The notes below the pieces were generated by a model. It had not been told where the DNA came from. It saw nothing but the letters and a program-made list of their open reading frames with translations, and did no database searches. A program made the translations under genes and the position numbers. From Sorangium cellulosum (GTDB taxonomy: Bacteria; Myxococcota_A; Polyangia; Polyangiales; Polyangiaceae), in assembly GCF_004135735.1 (NCBI RefSeq), contig NZ_CP012670.1, positions 3,493,501 through 3,557,500 on the forward strand: 64,000 nucleotides of DNA, written 5' to 3'. Shown in pieces: positions 36,649 to 45,844 of the stretch (position 1 is its first letter; each line of letters starts with the position of its first letter).

Positions 36649-36963
36649 ATGAGCGACATCCACCAGGCGATCAAGGATACCGTCGAGAGCAACCGCGTCG
36701 TTCTCTTCATGAAGGGCACCAAGACCTTCCCGCAATGCGGCTTTTCCGCGCGGGCTGTCGACATCCTGAAGAAGTGCGGCGCGGACTTCAAAGACGTCAA
36801 CGTCCTGACCGACCCCGCGCTGCGGCAAGGAATCAAGGATTTCTCGCAGTGGCCGACGATCCCCCAGGTCTATGTGGACGGGAAGTTCATCGGCGGCTCC
36901 GACATCCTGACGGAAATGTTTCAGTCCGGCGACCTGCAGAAGCTCCTGTCGAAGCAGGGCTAG
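36649..36963 (+). CDS. grxD: Monothiol glutaredoxin, Grx4/GrxD family
   Basis: 104 residues, the usual length. The CGFS active site occurs in FPQCGFSARAV near residues 30-33, after VVLFMKGTKTFP. WPTIPQVYVDGKFIGGSDI provides the cis-proline and glutathione-binding GG. Such proteins carry a bridging [2Fe-2S] cluster with glutathione and deliver Fe-S clusters to targets, often with a BolA partner. The ATG at 36649 is chosen for domain fit and the upstream AGGAAC. No BolA gene is adjacent. The gene is convergent with the uracil-DNA glycosylase gene. Confidence 0.95.
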   Translation: MSDIHQAIKDTVESNRVVLFMKGTKTFPQCGFSARAVDILKKCGADFKDVNVLTDPALRQGIKDFSQWPTIPQVYVDGKFIGGSDILTEMFQSGDLQKLLSKQG

Positions 36964-36993
36964 GCGCCGGCCGACGGACATCGCACGCCGCGC

Positions 36994-37773
36994 TCACGTG
37001 GGCGATCGCAGCTGGGCAAGCAGGCCCGCTGCGCGCAGGGCGCGGCGCAGGACCTCGTCGAACATCGCCTCCGTGAGCCGCCCGGTCTGCGTGTTCTGCT
37101 GGCTGACGTGATAGCTGCCGAAGAGCCGCGCTTCGCCGGGGCCGCCGCGCGGATCGGGGATGAGCGCCTCCACGCCGTGCGTGAACGGCGGGAGCCGCGG
37201 GGGCCCCTCCGCGCGGCGCCGCGGGGGCTCGCCAGCGGCGGCAGGGGCGCTCCGTGCGCGGGCGAGCGCGCCGACGGCCTCGTAGCCTATCCGGCCGAGC
37301 GCCAGGTAGACGCGCGCGCCGCGCAGCGCCCCGAGCTCTCGCTCCAGCCAGCCGCGGCACGACGCGAGCTCGGCGTTCGTGGGCTTGTTGTCCGGCGGGG
37401 CGCAATGGCAGGGGGCGGTGATGAACGCGCCCCGGAGCGCGAGCCCGTCGTCGCGCCAGGTGCTCGTCGGCTGCGAGGCGATCCCAGCGCGGAAGAGCGC
37501 CGCGTAGAGGAAGTCGCCCGAGCGATCCCCCGTGAACATGCGGCCGGTGCGGTTCGCGCCGTGCGCCGCCGGAGCCAGGCCGACGATCACGAGCGGCGCC
37601 TCGGGATCGCCGAAGCCCGGAACGGGGCGGCCCCAGTAGATCTGGTCCCGGTACGCGCGCCGCTTCTCGCGCGCGACGTCCTCGCGCCACGTCACCAGCC
37701 GAGGACAGCGGCGGCACTCGACGAGCTCCGCCTCGATCTGAGCGAGCGCGCGCGCTGCGCCGCCGCGGCTCAT
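36994..37773 (-). CDS. Family 5 uracil-DNA glycosylase (UdgB type)
   Basis: 259 residues. Motif A GLAPAAHGANRTGRMFTGD near residues 66-84 is the family 5 form, which lacks the catalytic Asp/Asn of families 1 and 4. Motif B is HVSQQNTQTGRLT near 224-236. Cysteines for the [4Fe-4S] cluster are in CRRCPR near residue 20, in APCHC near 122 and in ASCRGWL near 138. It removes uracil and often hypoxanthine or other deaminated bases from DNA. Its ATG shares one base with the stop of the upstream lipase gene (TGATG), so translation is probably coupled, though no functional link is obvious. Confidence 0.9.
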   Translation of the reverse strand: MSRGGAARALAQIEAELVECRRCPRLVTWREDVAREKRRAYRDQIYWGRPVPGFGDPEAPLVIVGLAPAAHGANRTGRMFTGDRSGDFLYAALFRAGIASQPTSTWRDDGLALRGAFITAPCHCAPPDNKPTNAELASCRGWLERELGALRGARVYLALGRIGYEAVGALARARSAPAAAGEPPRRRAEGPPRLPPFTHGVEALIPDPRGGPGEARLFGSYHVSQQNTQTGRLTEAMFDEVLRRALRAAGLLAQLRSPT

Positions 37774-39059
37774 CAGGACGGCTCTCCGTGCGGGCTCGCC
37801 GACGGGGCGCGCGGCCCGGCGTCCTGGCCCCCGTCCGGCGCGCGCTCCCCCGCGGCCGGGCGCGGAGGCGCCGCGGTCGGCTGTTCCCCGTAGCCTTGCT
37901 CGCCGGCCACCATCCCGGTGACGATGCGATCGAGCACCGCGTCGAAGCGCAGCCGGTTGAAGCGCGCGCCGCTCGCCAGCCAGTCGATGTGCCCGCCCTT
38001 GCCCGGGAAGTGCCCCACGATGTCCAGGTGATCGGCCTTGCCCGCCCAGATGAGGTCTCCCCAGACCTGCGACGCGAGTGGGACCACGCCGTCGTTGGCG
38101 TCCGGCGGCGGAAGCTCGCCGAGCACCTGCGCCAGCTTCCGCTCGATCGATCCGTCGTGGGAGCGGCACGGGTAGTGCTCGTCCAGGCGCGCCGTGATGT
38201 TCGAGAGCGCGGTGAAGATGGCGGCCGACATGGCCCCCCACGGCGACCGGAGCGCCGACACCCAGTCGCGGACGGCGTTGCGCGGCGCGTAGGTCGCGAC
38301 GCTCTGGTAGCGCAGCCCCGGGCGGTCCTCCAGGCCGGCGTGGAGCAGATCCATCGCCTCCGGCATGAGCTGGACGATCGCGCCCTGATCGTCGCGCAAG
38401 AACTTGAGCCAGGCGCGCAGCTCGCGGCTCGACGCGTCGTCGAGCACGCGGATGAAGCTCTCGATCGCCCGATCGATGAGCTCGATCTCGAAGAAGCCGA
38501 GCTGCACCCGGCCGAACGCGGCGGTGAGCGCCGACGCGGCGGCGAGCGGCGGCGCGCCGAGCTTCAACCCCGCCACCGTGAGCGCCGTGACGGCGTAGAG
38601 CAGGCGCTGGCCGCTCACCGTGGCGAAGAACGCCGCGAGCGGCGTGCCGAAGTGCGGCGTGTTGATCGTGGTGACGGACCGCAGCCGGCTCGTCCACCCG
38701 AGCCGGCGGTGAGCGTTCCCGGGGAGGCGCACCGCGGGCGAGGCCACGAGGCGAGCGTCGAGGCCTCCGGTCGAGTGGCCGACGATGTGGATCGGCCCGC
38801 CGTCGTCCCCGGCGCTCTCGTCCACGAGGCGGGCCAGCGTCGCGGCCCGGCGGAGAATGGAGGCCGTCGGGTGCACCTCGCAGACGTGGATCTCGACGAC
38901 GCGACCGCGGTCGCGAAAGCGCTGCTCGACCGCGCGGATGAAGTGCTCGAAGTACTCCAGCGAGGCGAGGCGGGCGAAGCCGAACATGCCGGGCGATAGA
39001 TAGACGCGCGTCCTCTGCACGCACCGGAATGTGCCATGTTCATCGCCCGTCGGCGGCAT
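37773..39059 (-). CDS. Alpha/beta-hydrolase, lipase-like
   Basis: 428 residues. The nucleophile elbow GHSTGG near residue 94 lies in IHIVGHSTGGLDARLV. A likely catalytic Asp is in DANDGVVP near 324 and His in KGGHIDWL near 357. The layout, with an N-terminal YLSPGMFGF strand-turn and a middle lid-like helical insertion (residues 150-260), resembles triacylglycerol lipases/esterases. No signal peptide is visible, so it may be cytoplasmic or exported by another route. The last 40 residues are Pro/Ala/Gly-rich. Its stop overlaps the start of the uracil-DNA glycosylase gene. Confidence 0.78.
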   Translation of the reverse strand: MPPTGDEHGTFRCVQRTRVYLSPGMFGFARLASLEYFEHFIRAVEQRFRDRGRVVEIHVCEVHPTASILRRAATLARLVDESAGDDGGPIHIVGHSTGGLDARLVASPAVRLPGNAHRRLGWTSRLRSVTTINTPHFGTPLAAFFATVSGQRLLYAVTALTVAGLKLGAPPLAAASALTAAFGRVQLGFFEIELIDRAIESFIRVLDDASSRELRAWLKFLRDDQGAIVQLMPEAMDLLHAGLEDRPGLRYQSVATYAPRNAVRDWVSALRSPWGAMSAAIFTALSNITARLDEHYPCRSHDGSIERKLAQVLGELPPPDANDGVVPLASQVWGDLIWAGKADHLDIVGHFPGKGGHIDWLASGARFNRLRFDAVLDRIVTGMVAGEQGYGEQPTAAPPRPAAGERAPDGGQDAGPRAPSASPHGEPS

Positions 39060-39156
39060 TTCCCGCGCCGCCTGGAGACCCCGGGCCTGCGCGCGCCGTG
39101 GGGGCGGCGCGCAGAAGCGGAGGCTGGTCGGCCGCGAATCCGGCTACGCTGAAGGC

Positions 39157-40368
39157 GTGGACGAACTCAGCGCGCGGGAGATCGAGGCGGCTGTGCAGGA
39201 GGCCCTGGGCCTGTTCGGGATCCCGGGCTCGGTGCGCGTGCAAGGCAGGCAGATCGCGCTGCAAGGGCGCGGCGCGCCGGTGGTCATCGATCTGGAGCAG
39301 CTGGGCGAGCAGTGGCCGCTCTTGCCGCAAGACCTGCGGACGCGCAAGGCGTCCGACATCGCCCGGCGGCTCGCGCAGGCCCAGCGCACGGTGAGCTCGC
39401 TCGCTCCGCCGGCGAGCGCGCCGCTCCGGCCCCTGCGGCGCCTCGCGATCCCCATCGGCGCGGTCGTGCTCGTCGTCGCTGGTGCGCTCTTCGGCGCGCG
39501 CGCGCTGCGGATGCGGGATGCGCCGGCCGCGCTGCCGCCTTCGCCGGGCGAGGCCGTGGACGAAGAGGCGGCGCGGCACGCGCGCACCTGCGAGGCGGCG
39601 CGGAAGCGGATCTACTCCGGCGCATCCATGGGTCCCTTCGAGCTCGCCGGGTGGGTCGCCGAGCTCTGGCTGGCGACGCCGCGCCCCGGCGGCGCAGCGC
39701 AGGCTGTCGCGGGCGCCGCAGGCCAGGAGACCGTGACCGCCGACGCCGCGGGCCTGGGCGCGTTCGTCGCGCACGGTCGATTGACCGAGGGCGCCGACGC
39801 AGAGCTCGCGGCGGTGACCGACGGCGTCGTCGAGATCGTCCCCGGGTTCGGGGACGTGGAGGCAAAGCGCTCGCCCTCGTGGCGCGCGATCATCGCGCGC
39901 TTCTCCGGCGGATACGCGCGCGCTTACTTCGATTCCACGCAGCGAGCGCGCTTCGTCGCGCTCGCTGACCGCATGGCCGACGCCGCGGGCGCCGAGATCG
40001 GCGCCCTGTACGCGCGCTGCGCGCACCTGCCCTACCACGACGCGGGCGCCTGGTTCCGTGGCCCGGATCCGGCCGCGGCGGCGGCCGCGCTCGTCTATGC
40101 GTCCGGCCTCTTCGCCGAGCTGCCGGCGGTGAACCGCGCGGCGCTGGCCGCGCTCGGCGGCGCGGGGCAGCTCGACGCCTTGCGCGGCGCCGGCGCCTCG
40201 CTCGACGCGGCGGGCCTCGGCACGCTCGTGGGGGCGCACGGCGGCGGCATCACCAGGGGCGGGGCGGGCGCCGTCGTGATCACGTTCCCCGTCGGCGGGC
40301 CGACCCGGGCGACGAGCGCGAGCCGCGTGGTCGCGCGCAAGCTGCAGGTCGGCGTGGGCAAAGACTGA
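39157..40368 (+). CDS. Single-pass membrane protein of unknown function
   Basis: 403 residues from GTG 39157 (GAAGG just upstream); the frame is open further upstream but the extension is Arg-rich and unlike the rest. Residues 1-85 look soluble (VDELSAREIEAAVQEALGLFG, then VRVQGRQIALQGRG). A membrane helix lies near residue 92 (LAIPIGAVVLVVAGALFGA). The C-terminal 280 residues, probably periplasmic, contain a CxxxxxR motif (TCEAARKRIYSGASMGPFEL), a helical core and a closing beta segment. No known family is recognised. It is divergent from the lipase gene (97-base gap) and convergent with apt (4-base gap). Confidence 0.65.
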   Translation: MDELSAREIEAAVQEALGLFGIPGSVRVQGRQIALQGRGAPVVIDLEQLGEQWPLLPQDLRTRKASDIARRLAQAQRTVSSLAPPASAPLRPLRRLAIPIGAVVLVVAGALFGARALRMRDAPAALPPSPGEAVDEEAARHARTCEAARKRIYSGASMGPFELAGWVAELWLATPRPGGAAQAVAGAAGQETVTADAAGLGAFVAHGRLTEGADAELAAVTDGVVEIVPGFGDVEAKRSPSWRAIIARFSGGYARAYFDSTQRARFVALADRMADAAGAEIGALYARCAHLPYHDAGAWFRGPDPAAAAAALVYASGLFAELPAVNRAALAALGGAGQLDALRGAGASLDAAGLGTLVGAHGGGITRGGAGAVVITFPVGGPTRATSASRVVARKLQVGVGKD

Positions 40369-40372
40369 GCGC

Positions 40373-40951
40373 TCATTCGCCCGCGGCGAAGCGCACGATC
40401 GAGTAGACCCGGGCCGCGTCGCCGATCCGCTGCGCGAGGAGCGCCCGGCCGCTCAGGAAATCGAGCTCGATGACGAAGGCGAGGCCGGCGATCACGCCGC
40501 CCTGCAGCCGCGCGAGCTCCGCCGCGGCGGCGGCCGTGCCGCCGGTGGCCAGCAGGTCGTCGACGATCAGGACCTTGGCGCCCGGCCGGATGGATCCCTT
40601 GTGCATCTCGAGCTCCGCCCTGCCGTACTCGAGCTCGTACGCGACGCGATCGCTCGCGGCCGGGAGCTTGCCAGGCTTGCGCACGGGCACGAAGCTCGCG
40701 TTGAGCCGGGCCGACAGCGCGCCGCCGAAGATGAAGCCCCGCGACTCGACGCCGACCACGACGTCGATGTGCTCGCCGATGTAACGCTGGGCCAGAAGAT
40801 CGAGCGTGATGTGGAGCGCCCGCGGATCGGCGAGGAGCGGCGTGATGTCCTTGAAGAGGATGCCCGGCCTCGGGAAATCGGGGACGTTGCGGAGGTGTGA
40901 CTTGAGGTAGCGGAGCGCGTGCTCCGAGGGCAGATCGTCGTGGTTCACCAT
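40373..40951 (-). CDS. apt: Adenine phosphoribosyltransferase
   Basis: 192 residues. It converts adenine and PRPP to AMP. The hallmark sequences are IPDFP-like VPDFPRPGILFKDITPLL near residue 23, VGVESRGFIFG near 66, and the PRPP-binding motif VLIVDDLLATGGTA near 127. It is the last gene of a minus-strand run ALDH-surE-apt (gaps 24 and 54 bases). Together with the SurE nucleotidase this suggests nucleotide salvage. Confidence 0.96.
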   Translation of the reverse strand: MVNHDDLPSEHALRYLKSHLRNVPDFPRPGILFKDITPLLADPRALHITLDLLAQRYIGEHIDVVVGVESRGFIFGGALSARLNASFVPVRKPGKLPAASDRVAYELEYGRAELEMHKGSIRPGAKVLIVDDLLATGGTAAAAAELARLQGGVIAGLAFVIELDFLSGRALLAQRIGDAARVYSIVRFAAGE

Positions 40952-41005
40952 GGCGCCGAGCGTAGGCGAGCGCCCTTGGGCCGGGAAGCGCCGGCGTGAG
41001 CGCCG

Positions 41006-41782
41006 TCAGATCGTCCGGCCGTCGTTGAGCTCCGCGGCGACCCCGCGCGCGACGGCCTCGTGCTGCGCCGCGAACAGGTCGAGGGTCAGCGGGGTGACGC
41101 TGACGGCCCCCTCGTCGTAGGCCTCGGTGTCCGAGCCGGGGACGAGGTCGTGACGCACCCCTGCGCCGCCGATCCAGAGATACTCGTGCCCGCGCGGATC
41201 CTGGCGGAAGATCACCTCCTCGGTGTAGAGGCGCGCGCCGATGCGCGTGGCGCGCACGGGCCAGCCGCTGCCCGCGGGGATGTTGACGTTGAGCAGCGGC
41301 GCGGGACGGCGATCCGCCTTCTCCGCGGCGCGGAGCAGGGCGAGGGCGAGCTTCGCGCCCAGCGCCGCGGCGGCCGCGCGCGACGCGCCGGCGTCCGCGG
41401 AGAGCGCGATCGAGGGGATGCCGCGGAGCGCTCCTTCGCGCGCGGCGGCCACGGTCCCCGAGTAGAAGATGTCGGACCCCAGGTTCAGCCCGTGGTTCAT
41501 GCCCGACACGACGAGATCAGGGCGGCGCGGCAGCACGCGCGTGCCGGCGTGGAGGGCCACGTAGATGCAGTCGGCGGGCGTCCCGTCCACCGCGAAGATG
41601 GAGGGCGCGGCCTCCAGCAACCGGAGGACGCGGTGCAGGCTCAGCGAGTGGCTCGTCGCGCTCTGGTTGACGGCGGGGGCGCACACCACGACCTCGGCGT
41701 GCTGGGCGAGCTCGTCTCGCACCGCGATCAGGCCGGGCGCGGAGTAGCCGTCGTCGTTGGACAGGAGGATCAGGGGGCGCAT
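41006..41782 (-). CDS. surE: 5'/3'-nucleotidase SurE
   Basis: 258 residues, the normal length. The metal site is formed by LLSNDDGYSAPG near residue 7, NQSATSHS near 40, and SGMNHGLNLGSDIFYSGTV near 93-111. SurE enzymes dephosphorylate nucleoside monophosphates and sometimes short polyphosphate. It lies between an aldehyde dehydrogenase gene and apt on the same strand. Confidence 0.96.
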   Translation of the reverse strand: MRPLILLSNDDGYSAPGLIAVRDELAQHAEVVVCAPAVNQSATSHSLSLHRVLRLLEAAPSIFAVDGTPADCIYVALHAGTRVLPRRPDLVVSGMNHGLNLGSDIFYSGTVAAAREGALRGIPSIALSADAGASRAAAAALGAKLALALLRAAEKADRRPAPLLNVNIPAGSGWPVRATRIGARLYTEEVIFRQDPRGHEYLWIGGAGVRHDLVPGSDTEAYDEGAVSVTPLTLDLFAAQHEAVARGVAAELNDGRTI

Positions 41783-41806
41783 GCGTTCGCTCTTCGGGGC
41801 GGCAGA

Positions 41807-43423
41807 TCAGCGGCCGAGCAGGCGCTTCGACAGCGCGGCGACGAGCTCGACGAGCGCGCCGATGCGGCCGAGCAAGCCGGCCCCGCCTCGCGCCCGCGCC
41901 ATCGCGAAGGCGATCGTCCGGAGCGCCGGCGTATAAGGATACCACCACAGCTCGCTCCTCGCCCTGCTGCGATCCTCGAGGAGGAAGCGCGGCCGTGTCA
42001 GCTCGGCCAGGGCGTGCGGGCTGCTCGTGACGCCGAAGCCGCTGTCGCCCGCCCCCGTCCACGGCGCGGCCGGGAGCGCGCCCGTGAAGCCGTGGTTGTT
42101 GATCGTCACCACGCCCGAGCGCAGCCGCCGCGCGAGCGCGTGGGCTCGCTCGTAGCCGCGGGTCCACAGGCTGGTCGTGAGCGCGAAGCGGGACGCGTTG
42201 GTGCGCGCGACCGCCTCCTCCGCGTCGTTCACCACGAGCACGGGGAGGATGGGGCCGAACGTCTCCTCTTGGAGCAGCGGCGTGTCCTCGCGCTCCACCC
42301 TGAGCACGGTCGGCGGGAAGGCGAGCGAGCCCTCGCTCGGCGCGCCGCCGGCGAGGATCTCGGCCCCGCCCGCGACGGCCGCCTCGAGGTGACGCCGCAC
42401 GATCTCGGCCTGCCGCGCGGTCGTCATCACCCCGACGTCGACGCCGGGCCGGAGCTGCCCGGTCAGCGCGACGACGCGCTCGATGAAGCGATCGGCGATC
42501 GCCCGCTCGACGTAGACGCGCTCGATGGAGGCGCAGTTCTGGCCGGCGTTCGTGAATGCGCCCCAGACGACGCCGCGCGCGGCGCGCTCCAGATCGCAGT
42601 CGCCGAGGACGATGGCGCTGTCCTTTCCGCCGAGCTCCAGGGACGTCGGGATGAGCCGCGCGGCGCAGGCGACGGCGATCTCCCTTCCGGTCGCGACGCT
42701 GCCGGTGAAGACGACGAGGTCGACGTCGGCCTCGACGAGCGCGGCGCCGACGTCGCTGCCGCCCTGCGCGATGGAGAGGACGCCGTCCGGGAGCAGCCCA
42801 TCGAACAGCGACACCACGAGCGCGCCGGAGCGCGGCGTGATCTCGCTCGGCTTGAAGACCACGGCGTTGCCCGCGAGCAGCGCCGGCACGATCGTGCGCA
42901 GCGGGATCGCGACCGGATAGTTCCAGGGCGTGATGAGCGCGACCACGCCGCGCGGGTCCCGCTGGATACGCCCGACCTTGCCAGGGTAGGCGAGCGGGTC
43001 GAGATCGACGGGGGACGCGTCGAGCAGCTCCTCGATCGACGCGGTCCAGTAATCGATGAGGTCGGCGTTCGGCAGCACCTCGGCCAGCGCGGCCTCCTCG
43101 ATCGGCTTGCCGCACTCGCGGTGAAGGAGCGTCGCGATCTCCTCGGCCCGCGCGAGCAGGCGCTGCTTGACCTTGGCGATGCGCTCGGCCCGGTCCTGGA
43201 GCGGCGTGTCGGCCCACGCGACCTGCGCCGCGCGCGCCCGGGCGACGAGCTCCGCGACCGCGGCGGGCTCGGTCTTCGCGACCTCGGTGAGCGGCTCTCC
43301 CCGGGCCGGGGGGCGCACCGGGAAGGGGCCTGCGCTCGTGGCACGGCCCCGCGCCGACGGGGCCGCCGGATCATTCGCCGCCGCGCCTTCCTCGCTGGGA
43401 AGGGCGGCCGTCTTGGAGTCCAT
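41807..43423 (-). CDS. NAD(P)+-dependent aldehyde dehydrogenase
   Basis: 538 residues from the ATG at 43423. The ALDH fold is clear: ITPWNYP near 157, KPSEITP near 184, FTGSVATGRE near 236, catalytic Glu in LELGGKDS near 258, catalytic Cys in NAGQNCASIERV near 292, and EETFGPILPV near 388. A C-terminal extension of about 60 residues (YPYTPALRTIAFAMARARG ... LVELVAALSKRLLG) may be an amphipathic or membrane-associating helix, as in fatty-aldehyde or coniferyl-aldehyde type enzymes. The substrate is unknown. It is first in a run with surE and apt. Confidence 0.92.
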   Translation of the reverse strand: MDSKTAALPSEEGAAANDPAAPSARGRATSAGPFPVRPPARGEPLTEVAKTEPAAVAELVARARAAQVAWADTPLQDRAERIAKVKQRLLARAEEIATLLHRECGKPIEEAALAEVLPNADLIDYWTASIEELLDASPVDLDPLAYPGKVGRIQRDPRGVVALITPWNYPVAIPLRTIVPALLAGNAVVFKPSEITPRSGALVVSLFDGLLPDGVLSIAQGGSDVGAALVEADVDLVVFTGSVATGREIAVACAARLIPTSLELGGKDSAIVLGDCDLERAARGVVWGAFTNAGQNCASIERVYVERAIADRFIERVVALTGQLRPGVDVGVMTTARQAEIVRRHLEAAVAGGAEILAGGAPSEGSLAFPPTVLRVEREDTPLLQEETFGPILPVLVVNDAEEAVARTNASRFALTTSLWTRGYERAHALARRLRSGVVTINNHGFTGALPAAPWTGAGDSGFGVTSSPHALAELTRPRFLLEDRSRARSELWWYPYTPALRTIAFAMARARGGAGLLGRIGALVELVAALSKRLLGR

Positions 43424-43522
43424 GGGGCGCCCAGCGTAGCACCGCCCTTCTGCCGCCTGGCAGGAGCGCGGTGCCACGGGAAACGTGGATGAGCCCGCGA
43501 GACGGGACGGGGAGGACGGGTG

Positions 43523-45733
43523 CTAGGGAGCGGAGTCGGTCGGCGGCTCGGGCGCCTCGGGCGCGGCCTCCTTGGCAGGCGGCGGCGCCGCGCCCTCGTC
43601 CGCGGTGGCAGCGGCGTCGGCGCCGGCGGCGCTCTGCTTCTTGGCGGGCCGCGCGGGCGCCGGCCTCGCCGCGCCCGGCGTCATCGACACGACCGTCTTC
43701 TTGCGGCAGCCGATGATGACCGCCCGGCCCGCGGCGATCCACCTGGGCGTGGACGTCTTGTCGGTCGTCTGCTCGCCGAGCCGGAGATTCCGCGTTCCGC
43801 AGGGCACGTCGAGCGTCTCTCCCGTGTTTCCGGAGAGCGCCCCGTTCACGTACACCGAAGCCGGCACCGGCGAGTTGACCACGAGGTGGCCGCGGTTCGC
43901 CGGCAGATCTTCGGGGCTGCCCGCGGTCGGGGCCGCGCTCGCGGCAGGCTCGGCGCTCTCGGCAGGAGCAGCGCTCTCGGCCGGCGCAGCGCTCTCGCTC
44001 GCCGACGGTGCGGCGGGCGCGGTCTCGACGGGGGCGCTGCTCGGCTCGGCGGCGGGCGCGGTCGGCTGCGGCGCGGCCTCCTGCGCTGCTCCCGGGGTGT
44101 CCGGGACGGCGTTGGGCAGCGGAGCTGGCTCGGCGCCGAACCACCCGAGCCGGTAGCCGACCGCGGCGGCGGCCGCGGCGAGCAGCAGCGCCGCGATGGC
44201 GATGCGCGCGCCGGAGCGAGGGCGCTGCGGCGAGGGCTCGCTGGCGCTGACGGCGGCCTGCGCGGGCGGACGCGTCGTGACGCGCTCGGACGGCTTCAGC
44301 TCCTTTTCCGCCGGGAGGGCCGGGTCCTTGGTGATGACCTTCGGGAGACCGTCGCGGTCCGCCGCCTTCGGCTTCGGCGCGCCCTCGGCCTCCTTCGCTG
44401 CCTCCCTGGGCAGCACGCCCGGCGCTGCCTCGACGGTCTCCTGGTCCTGGACCAGGCGCGCGACCGCCTGGGCCTCGGACCGCGCCGAGCGGACGGCCGT
44501 CTCCTCGTCCTCGAGGCCCTCGGGGCGAGAGCGGATGACGGTGGGCTCGTCCTCGAGCATGCCGCGGATGACGGTGGGCTCGTCGTCGACCAGCTCTCGA
44601 TCGACGGCGGGCTCCAGGCTCGCGCGCCGCGCAGCCGTGGGGGTCTGCTCCGCCGCCGGCTTGGGGGTGACCGCCTCGCCGCCAGACAGCGCGCGGGGGG
44701 TGATCGCCTCCGATGCGACGGCGGCCTCCTTCGCGGCCGGCGTCGGCGTGGCGCGCGCCGCAGAGATGTCGACGCGATCGCTCGGGGGCCTGCGCTCGGC
44801 GGAGACCTTCGCCGCTGCCGGCTGGGGCGCGGGCTCCGGCTCGTCCGGGAGGAGCCCGGCGAACGAGAGCTCGCTGTCGCTCTCGGCCACCGTCGGCGTG
44901 GCCGCGAGATCTTCGTGGGGGAAGAACGGCTTGGTCTCCGCGCGCGGGCTCGCCCCCCGGGGAGAGGGCGCCGTCACGCCCGCAGGGGTCGCATCCTTGC
45001 CGTGGACGGCCGACCGGGTGGCCGGCGTTGCGGCCCTGGCGGCAGGCCTGGCCGCCTCTTGCGGCCTCGGCTCGGCGGCCTCGGCGGGCGGACGGAAGGT
45101 CTCCTGCGAGGGGCCGGACGCGCCCGCGTCCCGGGCCTCGACCCGCGGCAGATCGAGCGACGGCGCGGGTTTCGCGGCCGCAGATCGCCCCGGGGAGCTC
45201 GGAGGCGGCGCCGGCGCGCGCGCCGGCGTCGCGGCAGCGGACCGCGTGGCCGGCGCCCTGGGGGCGCCGATGGCCGGAACCGGCGTCTTCGCCGGGGCCT
45301 GCTGCTGCCTCGCGGCGGCGGGCTGCTGCGCCCTCGCGGCGGCGGGCTGCTTCGCGGCGCGGCCCGCCGCGACCTGCGACGGCTGCTGCGCGGCCGCGAC
45401 CTGACGCGCCCAGCCGGCCGGGCCAGCGCCGTCGGCACCGCCGGCGACATCGTCCAGGACCGGCTCGGGAGCGCGCCGCGCCGACGGTCCGGGGGCGACC
45501 GCGCTGGCCGCCGCGGGCGAGACCGCTGCCGGCCGGGCCTCGCTGGCCGGCGACGTTTCCGTCGACGAAGCCAGGCCCGCGCTGTCGTGGGTGAGGGCGC
45601 CGGGCGCCTCACCGCGGTGCGGGACGAGCTCGGCGGAGACCGGGATCTGCGCCCGGGTTCGAGGCGCAGCGGCGTTCCGCTGCACCCGCTGGAGGAGCGC
45701 TTCGAGGGTGGCGACTTTTTCTGCGACGTTCAC
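43523..45733 (-). CDS. PEGA-domain single-pass membrane protein with long Ala/Pro-rich region
   Basis: 736 residues from GTG 45733. It begins with a short helix (VAEKVATLEALLQRVQRN), followed by about 450 residues of Ala/Pro/Lys-rich sequence. Near residues 375-415 are three acidic threonine motifs (DDEPTVIRG, EDEPTVIRS, EDEETAVRS). A membrane helix lies near residue 495 (IAIAALLLAAAAAAVGYRL). After an Ala/Glu/Ser-rich stretch, residues about 615-690 are a PEGA-like domain (GHLVVNSPVPASVYVNGALSG). The N terminus should be cytoplasmic and the PEGA domain periplasmic. The threonine motifs look like kinase or FHA docking sites, an inference. It lies 99 bases downstream of no other minus-strand gene and just upstream of the ALDH promoter region. 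Confidence 0.75.
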   Translation of the reverse strand: MNVAEKVATLEALLQRVQRNAAAPRTRAQIPVSAELVPHRGEAPGALTHDSAGLASSTETSPASEARPAAVSPAAASAVAPGPSARRAPEPVLDDVAGGADGAGPAGWARQVAAAQQPSQVAAGRAAKQPAAARAQQPAAARQQQAPAKTPVPAIGAPRAPATRSAAATPARAPAPPPSSPGRSAAAKPAPSLDLPRVEARDAGASGPSQETFRPPAEAAEPRPQEAARPAARAATPATRSAVHGKDATPAGVTAPSPRGASPRAETKPFFPHEDLAATPTVAESDSELSFAGLLPDEPEPAPQPAAAKVSAERRPPSDRVDISAARATPTPAAKEAAVASEAITPRALSGGEAVTPKPAAEQTPTAARRASLEPAVDRELVDDEPTVIRGMLEDEPTVIRSRPEGLEDEETAVRSARSEAQAVARLVQDQETVEAAPGVLPREAAKEAEGAPKPKAADRDGLPKVITKDPALPAEKELKPSERVTTRPPAQAAVSASEPSPQRPRSGARIAIAALLLAAAAAAVGYRLGWFGAEPAPLPNAVPDTPGAAQEAAPQPTAPAAEPSSAPVETAPAAPSASESAAPAESAAPAESAEPAASAAPTAGSPEDLPANRGHLVVNSPVPASVYVNGALSGNTGETLDVPCGTRNLRLGEQTTDKTSTPRWIAAGRAVIIGCRKKTVVSMTPGAARPAPARPAKKQSAAGADAAATADEGAAPPPAKEAAPEAPEPPTDSAP

Positions 45734-45844
45734 GCCGCGCCAGCATATCGCGGCTCGGCGCGCGATACATCATTCGCGGTGAGGGGGGCCCATCCGGGGC
45801 AGGATCTCCCGCGAAATGCCGCGGGGATCGGCGGGGAAGGGGCG

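Noticed and set aside
36090..37076. Open frames in the gene-poor region before the glutaredoxin gene
   Set aside because: They arise from repeated GC-rich words and overlap the glutaredoxin gene in other registers, with no recognisable domain.
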